A stretch of 36,729 nt of DNA from Acidimicrobiia bacterium (lineage in GTDB: Bacteria; Actinomycetota; Acidimicrobiia; UBA2766), in assembly GCA_020850945.1 (NCBI GenBank), contig JADZDR010000039.1:1-36729 (forward strand), given 5' to 3'. The translations under genes were made by a program, and so were the position numbers. Positions 31,767 to 36,729 of this stretch are shown here, piece by piece. The notes beneath the pieces are model-generated. The model was not told where the DNA came from and made no database searches. It saw only the letters and a program-made list of their open reading frames with translations. Positions within the stretch are counted from its first letter, which is position 1. Each line of letters begins with the position of its first letter.

Positions 31767-33086
31767 ATGCCGTACGACTCAGATCTCCAAGCCACGTCCT
31801 GGAACCCGACATCCGCCCCGTCAGAGGCGACAGATCCCGACCTTCCCCCCCTCCACCCCCGCTACGGCGGTGACCGGCCGGACGCACAGCCGAGCAGAGC
31901 CGAAGAGATCGCCACGGAGATCGTCCCCCCCGCGATGACTGCAGGTGTCCCCTACGGCACCGGGCACGCGAACCGGCCTGCCCCGCCCCGCCCCCCCGCA
32001 CCCGACACGAAGGCCCGCCGCGGGCCGGGCCGGGCATTCATCCTATTCACCGCCCTCGTGGCCGCCGTCCTCGGTGCCGCACTCGCGTTCGGAGCGGTGT
32101 GGATCGCCGGAGGACTCGACGACGAGACCACGGCGACGTCCCGTGACGTGGTGGAGACACCCGTGGTCGAGGACACTCCCGTGGTGAGAGCTGAAGGCCT
32201 CGACGTCGTGTCGATCTCGGAGAAGGTGCGGCCCGCGATCGTGAACGTGAAGGTCGCCACCGGCCAAGCCCAGGGCAGCGGCTCCGGTGTCATCTTCGAC
32301 AAGAGCGGTTACATCCTCACCAACAACCACGTCGTCGCGGACGCGCGCCGCATAGTCGTCCAACTCACAGACGGGCGGGAGCTCGACGCCACGGTTGTCG
32401 GCACATTCCCGGATGCCGACATCGCCGTGCTCGAGGTCGAGGGCAAGGACCTGCCGACGGCACCGCTCGGCACGGCGGCCACGCTCGAGATCGGCGCCCC
32501 GGTCGTCGCGATCGGCAACCCGCTCGGTCTCGAAGGCGGTCCCACGGTGACAACGGGGATCGTGTCAGCTCTCGGTCGCCAGGTGGGCGTCGGTGAGGGC
32601 GACCAGCTCTACGACATGATCCAGACGGACGCCGCGATCCTGCCGGGTTCTTCGGGCGGCGCCCTCCTCGACGCGAACGGCAAAGTCGTCGGCATCACGA
32701 CTGCGATCGCCGTGTCGGATGCCGGGGCAGAGGGAATCGGCTTCGCGACACCCATCGACGTCGCCCACAACGTCGCCTCACAACTCATCGAAAGCGGAGA
32801 GGTGAGGACCGCCCTGCTCGGCGTGGAAGGCACCGACTACATCGACGAGAAGCAGGGCAACAGGCCCGGCGGCGCCCTCATCACGAGGGTGGTCGCGGGA
32901 GGTGCGGCCGAGACCGCCGGTATCAAGCAGGGCGACATCGTGCTCGAGGTCAACGACACCAAGATCGACTCCATGCCCGACCTCAAGGTCGCGATTCGCA
33001 ACTTCAAGCCGGGTGAGGAGATCACGGTCAAACTGCAGCGAGGCGGTAGCACCGAGACCGTGAAGGTGACCCTCGGCGAGGCGTGA
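31767..33086 (+). CDS. htrA: HtrA/DegP-family membrane-anchored serine protease
   Basis: This 439-aa protein has a Pro-rich cytoplasmic leader, one TM segment (about 90-115), a trypsin-like domain and one PDZ domain (about 340-435). The triad is visible: His188 in T-N-N-H-V, Asp218 in D-A-D-I-A, and Ser296 in G-S-S-G-G-A-L. The PDZ domain carries G-G-A-L-I-T-R-V-V-A-G and V-N-D-T-K-I. HtrA proteases handle misfolded envelope proteins. The start is the ATG at 31767; the ORF extends a further 24 codons. Divergent from moaE with 109 bases between starts. A second protease, of Lon type, is encoded 3 kb away. Confidence 0.95.
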   Translation: MPYDSDLQATSWNPTSAPSEATDPDLPPLHPRYGGDRPDAQPSRAEEIATEIVPPAMTAGVPYGTGHANRPAPPRPPAPDTKARRGPGRAFILFTALVAAVLGAALAFGAVWIAGGLDDETTATSRDVVETPVVEDTPVVRAEGLDVVSISEKVRPAIVNVKVATGQAQGSGSGVIFDKSGYILTNNHVVADARRIVVQLTDGRELDATVVGTFPDADIAVLEVEGKDLPTAPLGTAATLEIGAPVVAIGNPLGLEGGPTVTTGIVSALGRQVGVGEGDQLYDMIQTDAAILPGSSGGALLDANGKVVGITTAIAVSDAGAEGIGFATPIDVAHNVASQLIESGEVRTALLGVEGTDYIDEKQGNRPGGALITRVVAGGAAETAGIKQGDIVLEVNDTKIDSMPDLKVAIRNFKPGEEITVKLQRGGSTETVKVTLGEA

Positions 33087-33114
33087 GGAAGGCGCTCTCC
33101 CACTCCGTCCACCG

Positions 33115-34131
33115 TCAGATCCCTGCGAGGCGCCTCCGCTGCGTCCGGCTGTACCCGGCTGCGGCAGCCCCGAACGCCCCCAGGACGAGAACGAGGACGG
33201 GGCGCGTCACGCGGCGGCGCCGCCGCGCACGGTCACGCTGAGCCTGGCGGTCGGCGTCACATGCGACCCGCAGGGCCATCGCATTCGTGCGCTCCGCCTG
33301 CCACCCCGAACGGCGCAGCGACGTATTCGCCACGACCACGGGACAGCGAAGTAGGGCAGCACCGGCTTCGGCCGCCTCGCGGGACCGGCCGGCGTGGCGT
33401 CGCACGGACCACCGCACGTACGCGTCGGAGGGCAATCTCACGAGGGGGCGCCGCCGCCCCGTGATCGCATCGATCTCCTCGGATGTGATCCAGCCGTCCG
33501 GTGCGACGTCGAAAGTCCCCGTGAGCCGGCTCTCGAGGACGTGGCGCACGGCAAGGGCGAGATCGCCCTCGTGGAGGAACTGGCAGGGTCCGTTCCCGCC
33601 CCGGAGCCCGATCCAGCTCTCCACTCCGAACGGCGCGGTACCGCCCGGCCAGCGCCCGACGACAGGGGCACACCGCAGCACGGTCAGGTTCATGCCGCGG
33701 TCGGCCGCGACCCCGCGCAGGCGGCGCTCGAGCTCGGCCTGGCGTTGCATGCCGAGAAGTCCCGCGTTCGGGCGGAGGAGTGCGCCGTCACCCATGGGCA
33801 CGGGGTTCGAGGGGTGAGCGCCGTACACGAACGCCGAGTCCACGAGGACGACATGGCGGGGACGGCGCCCCGTGAGCATGGCGACGAGGCGGCCGGGGTC
33901 CGGAACGTCGTTGACGATTCCCTCGAGTGGATCGTCGCCACCCGCCAGGACGACCACTGACGCATGGTCCGGCGCCGCCTCCGGCGAGAGCACGACATCC
34001 CGCCCAACCCCAAGGCACGTGATCACGGCTGTCTTCGGAGGGGTCTCCCGGCCGAGCACGAGGACGGTGTCGACTGCCCGGTTCGGGGGCGTGGCGGGCG
34101 TGTCGTTCGCACGGCTTGCGGTGGAGTCCAT
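33115..34131 (-). CDS. Degenerate SDR/NAD-dependent epimerase-like protein with C-terminal membrane anchor
   Basis: This 338-aa protein resembles extended short-chain dehydrogenases: a V-L-V-L-G start, the D-S-A-F-V-Y-G segment, and the C-terminal substrate region (F-L-H-E-G-D-L-A, F-D-V-A-P-D-G-W-I). However, the Gly-rich G-x-x-G-x-x-G NAD loop is replaced (L-G-R-E-T-P-P-K-T), and in the expected YxxxK segment (L-L-G-M-Q-R-Q-A-E) the Tyr is absent. It probably binds neither cofactor nor performs oxidation in the usual way. A Arg-rich stretch and a TM segment (about 310-330) end the protein. The ATG at 34131 is chosen; divergent from the Zincin_2-like gene. Confidence 0.72.
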   Translation of the reverse strand: MDSTASRANDTPATPPNRAVDTVLVLGRETPPKTAVITCLGVGRDVVLSPEAAPDHASVVVLAGGDDPLEGIVNDVPDPGRLVAMLTGRRPRHVVLVDSAFVYGAHPSNPVPMGDGALLRPNAGLLGMQRQAELERRLRGVAADRGMNLTVLRCAPVVGRWPGGTAPFGVESWIGLRGGNGPCQFLHEGDLALAVRHVLESRLTGTFDVAPDGWITSEEIDAITGRRRPLVRLPSDAYVRWSVRRHAGRSREAAEAGAALLRCPVVVANTSLRRSGWQAERTNAMALRVACDADRQAQRDRARRRRRVTRPVLVLVLGAFGAAAAGYSRTQRRRLAGI

Positions 34132-34190
34132 GTGAGGTCGGATGGTACGCAAACAGGGGAACACCCGAGAACGAGGGAGGGGATGCGCAT

Positions 34191-34196
34191 TACGCT
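34191..34196 (+). promoter_or_regulatory. -10 box of the Zincin_2-like gene (leaderless)
   Basis: TACGCT is followed by 6 bases and the GTG at 34203. No usable Shine-Dalgarno precedes that GTG, so this box decides the start. Confidence 0.55.
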
Positions 34197-34202
34197 GGGG
34201 AC

Positions 34203-35348
34203 GTGACCGACATGAACCCCTTCGGGATCCCCCTGCCCCCCGACATGGACCTGTCAGGCTTCCTCACGGCCTCGAGCGGACCTGTGAACTGGGAGATCGC
34301 CCGCTTCGTAGCAAGGTCGATGGCAGGTGACGCCGAGAAGCCGCCACGTTGGACGCACGTCGAGGGCGAGTACGACGATCTCGTGCGGGCGGCGGAGATC
34401 CAGGTGGCCGAGCACACCGGCCTCGCGTGCACACACCTCCTCACACCCGTGCAGGTCGTGAGCCGGGCACAGTGGGCGACCGACCACCTCGAGGTGTTCC
34501 GGCCCCTCCTCGATCCCCTCGCCGAGAAGATGGCCGCAGGGGAGATCGAGCTCGGCGGGCAGGGGCCCGAGCCGTTCTCCAACCTCATGCGGGCGCTGAC
34601 GCCGATGATGATGGGAGCCCAAGCGGGAATGCTCGTCGGCTACATGTCGCACCACGTCCTCGGGCGCTACGACCTCCAGCTTCCCCCACCGGAAGGCGAG
34701 TATGCCCTCGTCTTCGTCGGGCCGAACCTCGAGGACGCCGAGCGGGGGTTGAACGTGATCCCCCGGGACTTCAAGTTCTGGGTCGCCTTGCGTGACGTGA
34801 CACGGGCGTTCGTCCTCGCCCAGCCCGGAATCCGTGAGACCATGCTCGACCTCATGCGGGACGTCGTGGTCACGGTCAAGGTAGATCCGGAGATGGCGGA
34901 GCAGTTCCGCGGCTTCGATCCGAACGACCCCGAATCGATGCAGCGCCTCCTCGCCGACGCCACCGGGCTCGTGAGCTCGATGGAACCGGCCCAGCGCGAG
35001 AGCATGGAGTACATGGAGGCGTTCGTGAGCCTGCTCGACGGGTACACGACCCACGTCCTCGAAGCGCTCGCGGCGGAACGGATCACGTCGCTGCGTGAGA
35101 TCGAGGATGCGATCGAGCGTCACTCCCTGGAGCGGGGCGAGATGCAGAACGCCTTCGAGGAGATGATGGGCTTCGATCTGCGCCGCGGCCTGACCGGCCC
35201 GGGACGTGACTTCTGCGATGCCGTCGTATCCATGGAGGGCATCAAAGCGCTGAATCGCGTGTTCGCAGACGCGCAGTCCCGACCCAGCCTCGACGAACTG
35301 CACAACCCCGCCGACTGGATGGCACGCACCATCGGGCGACGCGGCTGA
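34203..35348 (+). CDS. Zincin_2/DUF2342-like protein lacking the HExxH zinc motif
   Basis: This 381-aa protein resembles the actinobacterial zinc-dependent metalloprotease-like family (Zincin_2, also annotated as F420-biosynthesis-associated). The overall order is right: the opening D-L-S-G-F-L, the W-x-x-A-R block, an E-P-F-S-N-L-M-R-A-L helix with M-M-M-G-A-Q-A-G-M-L-V-G, and Y-D-L-Q-L-P-P. But at the site where the family has A-L-H-E-V-T-H the sequence reads A-L-R-D-V-T-R (Arg197, Asp198, Arg201), so both His ligands and the catalytic Glu are gone. It is probably a non-catalytic member. The GTG at 34203 is chosen from the -10 box at 34191; ATG 34212 is possible. Divergent from a degenerate SDR. 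Confidence 0.82.
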   Translation: MTDMNPFGIPLPPDMDLSGFLTASSGPVNWEIARFVARSMAGDAEKPPRWTHVEGEYDDLVRAAEIQVAEHTGLACTHLLTPVQVVSRAQWATDHLEVFRPLLDPLAEKMAAGEIELGGQGPEPFSNLMRALTPMMMGAQAGMLVGYMSHHVLGRYDLQLPPPEGEYALVFVGPNLEDAERGLNVIPRDFKFWVALRDVTRAFVLAQPGIRETMLDLMRDVVVTVKVDPEMAEQFRGFDPNDPESMQRLLADATGLVSSMEPAQRESMEYMEAFVSLLDGYTTHVLEALAAERITSLREIEDAIERHSLERGEMQNAFEEMMGFDLRRGLTGPGRDFCDAVVSMEGIKALNRVFADAQSRPSLDELHNPADWMARTIGRRG

Positions 35349-35384
35349 ACGGCAGCGAGCGCCACATCCCGACCGTCACCCGAT

Positions 35385-35687
35385 TCAGTCGGCCGTGTCC
35401 GGTACGAGCCCGCACGCCGGACAGGGTTCCGGGTCCCCCCAATGGTGGAAGAGCAGCGTGTCACATGCCGAGCAGATGACGATTCCGCATGCGGCGCCCG
35501 AGCACACCGAGCAGCGCGGGGAAGTCCGTACGCGACCCGGTACCGACCTGACGAGGGAGGGGGGGACGACCACGTCATGGCCACAGCGGCTGCAGAACCA
35601 GACGACCTCCGAAAGCGCCCCCTCATCGAACATGCCTGTGTGTTTCGGCACCTTCACCTGCACATCCTCGTCCGACAAAGTGGACAC
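35385..35687 (-). CDS. Zinc-ribbon protein with nine cysteines
   Basis: This 100-aa protein has four CxxC pairs: Cys32/35, Cys59/62, Cys72/75 and Cys89/92, plus Cys67. Each pair sits in a zinc-ribbon context (W-F-C-S-R-C-G, P-R-C-S-V-C-S, I-C-S-A-C-D, P-C-P-A-C-G). Two zinc-binding sites are likely. Small proteins of this kind serve as nucleic-acid or protein-binding adaptors, but no family is recognised. The ATG at 35687 is taken, with an unclear Shine-Dalgarno. It is followed on the same strand by the gene end at 35385 and is convergent with the Zincin_2-like gene. Confidence 0.75.
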   Translation of the reverse strand: MSTLSDEDVQVKVPKHTGMFDEGALSEVVWFCSRCGHDVVVPPSLVRSVPGRVRTSPRCSVCSGAACGIVICSACDTLLFHHWGDPEPCPACGLVPDTAD

Positions 35688-35714
35688 GGAGGCCGCGGTG
35701 GGCGCCTCGTCCGG

Positions 35715-36116
35715 TCAGCGCCGCCGGGACGATGCGGCCGTCCGTGCTTCGGGGAGGAAGAGAAGAGCGATGGGTGCCGCGAAGAGCGGGACGTAGAGGA
35801 GCGCGCCGACGACACCGAGCACTATGGCGCCGGCGATCCATGACAGCGTGAGGAAGGCAAACGCTGCCACCGCCGCGACCCAGGCTGCGTGATGGCATCT
35901 GTACAGCATCCAGCCGACCCAGACGAGCGTGACACTCACGACGGTGGTCAGCACGCCCGGGGCGACGGCACCACGGGCGATGAGGGAGATCCCACCGACC
36001 GCGCCCATGAGCATGAAACCGACGAGGATCAACGCGGACAGGGAGATTCCGAGAGGTGGAGGGCCGGAGCGTGTCGCAGCCTCGGGCGGCGCGGGGTCCG
36101 GGTCGGGGAGCTGCAT
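35715..36116 (-). CDS. Small four-TM hypothetical membrane protein
   Basis: This 133-aa protein has a Pro-rich N-terminus (about 1-22) and about four hydrophobic segments (I-L-V-G-F-M-L-M-G, V-L-T-T-V-V-S-V-T-L, A-V-A-A-F-A-F-L-T-L, and L-L-Y-V-P-L-F-A), then a basic tail (S-S-R-R-R). No family is recognised. It precedes the zinc-ribbon gene by 27 bases on the same strand, so the two may form an operon. ATG 36116 is taken; TACGCT lies 8 bases upstream. Confidence 0.72.
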   Translation of the reverse strand: MQLPDPDPAPPEAATRSGPPPLGISLSALILVGFMLMGAVGGISLIARGAVAPGVLTTVVSVTLVWVGWMLYRCHHAAWVAAVAAFAFLTLSWIAGAIVLGVVGALLYVPLFAAPIALLFLPEARTAASSRRR

Positions 36117-36124
36117 GGGCCGTG

Positions 36125-36130
36125 AGCGTA
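36125..36130 (-). promoter_or_regulatory. -10 box of the four-TM protein gene
   Basis: Minus-strand TACGCT is followed by 8 bases and the ATG at 36116, a slightly longer version of the leaderless layout. Confidence 0.4.
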
Positions 36131-36197
36131 GCGGTGTGACGGCCCCGCACACCTATAGAGTCGGGCGACGAATCGGAGCTCGGGACGGAGGCATCAC

Positions 36198-36656
36198 ATG
36201 GCGATCGCGACAGGCGAAGTGGCACCGGACTTCACGCTCGTGGACCAGGACAAGAACGCCGTCACACTCAGCGACTTCCGGGGCAGCCGCAACGTCGTGC
36301 TCGTCTTCTACCCCTTCACCTTCACGGGGATCTGCGAGAGCGAGGTGTGTGCTCTGCAGGACGATGCCACCGAGCTCGCCGGTCTCGATGCCGCGGTCCT
36401 CGCCGTGTCCGTCGACTCGCTCCACGTGCACAGGAAGTGGGCGGAGGAGAAGGGCATCGGGTACCCGCTCCTCGCCGACTTCTGGCCACACGGCGAGGTG
36501 GCCCGCACTTACGGCGTCTTCAATGAAGACCTCGGCGCGGCCGAGCGGGGCACCTTCATCATCGACAAGGCGGGAGTGATCCGCTTCGCCGAGCACAACC
36601 CGCCGGGTGAGCGCCGCGACGTCGAGGCCTACGCCGACATCCTGCGGGGACTCTGA
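36198..36656 (+). CDS. ahpE: AhpE/PrxQ-type peroxiredoxin
   Basis: This 152-aa protein reduces peroxides. The peroxidatic motif P-F-T-F-T-G-I-C gives Cys46 in the P-x3-T-x2-C pattern. A second Cys51 (C-E-S-E-V-C) lies five residues on, the spacing of PrxQ-type atypical 2-Cys enzymes, whereas mycobacterial AhpE usually works with one Cys. The later R-G-T-F-I-I-D block carries the conserved Arg that stabilises the thiolate. It is cytoplasmic; the partner (thioredoxin or mycothiol system) is not encoded here. GGACGGAGG lies about 7 bases before the ATG. The stop is within the window. Confidence 0.94.
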   Translation: MAIATGEVAPDFTLVDQDKNAVTLSDFRGSRNVVLVFYPFTFTGICESEVCALQDDATELAGLDAAVLAVSVDSLHVHRKWAEEKGIGYPLLADFWPHGEVARTYGVFNEDLGAAERGTFIIDKAGVIRFAEHNPPGERRDVEAYADILRGL

Positions 36657-36683
36657 AGGCGATCTCCCCTCACCCCGAGCACC

Positions 36684-36729
36684 CTCTGGGTACCTGAGCG
36701 GCGATATATCGCCGCTCAGGTACCCAGAG
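36684..36729. repeat. 46-bp perfect palindrome at the window end
   Basis: The two 23-base halves (36684-36706 and 36707-36729) are exact reverse complements, with no loop, and the last base of the window closes the symmetry. It lies 27 bases after the peroxiredoxin stop. It could be a terminator with extended stem, or an assembly fold-back at a contig end. Confidence 0.85.

Overview
The window looks like chromosomal DNA of a high-GC actinobacterium, probably from the Acidimicrobiia. This is an inference from the very GC-rich third codon positions, actinobacterial families (Zincin_2/DUF2342-like protein, DUF2804, YlbL-type PDZ-Lon protease, DivIVA-like coiled coil), and many start codons sitting 6-8 bases after a TANNNT box, as in leaderless actinobacterial genes. 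No 16S gene is present to confirm it.

Bases 1 to about 4083 are the integrase end of a mobile element. A tyrosine integrase (2418-3680, -) faces away from an initiator tRNA-fMet gene (4084-4160, -), with the tRNA 3' end as the probable attachment site. Behind the integrase, on the same strand and tightly packed, lie a 139-aa helical protein, a HigB/Gp49-like toxin, a HigA-like antitoxin, a 67-aa protein with a near-perfect Shine-Dalgarno, and an Arr-like ADP-ribosyltransferase. A truncated zinc-finger protein faces them from the window edge. The far end of the element is outside the window.

Bases 4161-23583 hold resident genes with a carbohydrate and envelope flavour: a secreted GH39-like hydrolase, a CopG/MazF-type toxin-antitoxin pair with a palindromic operator, a 14-TM drug exporter, a ChbG/YdjC deacetylase, two lipoproteins, two SRPBCC proteins, a giant secreted M4 metallopeptidase with PKD repeats and an unassigned 320-residue domain, DUF2804, a GH38 alpha-mannosidase, UDP-glucose dehydrogenase, a beta-lactamase-fold serine hydrolase and a YyaL-type thioredoxin-fold protein.

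Bases 23593-36656 hold cell-biology genes: a DivIVA-like polar coiled-coil protein overlapping a radical SAM gene, a YlbL-type protease, small conserved proteins, a HEAT-repeat protein, MoaE overlapping MreB, an HtrA protease, then a divergent pair that both look like pseudoenzymes (a degenerate SDR and a Zincin_2 protein whose HExxH has become RDxxR), a zinc-ribbon protein, a membrane protein and an AhpE/PrxQ peroxiredoxin. The window ends exactly on a 46-bp perfect palindrome.

No CRISPR array, rRNA or transposase was seen. The strongest leads are the integrase-toxin-ART operon, the pseudo-metalloprotease/pseudo-SDR pair, the chimeric M4 protease and the consistent leaderless promoter pattern.
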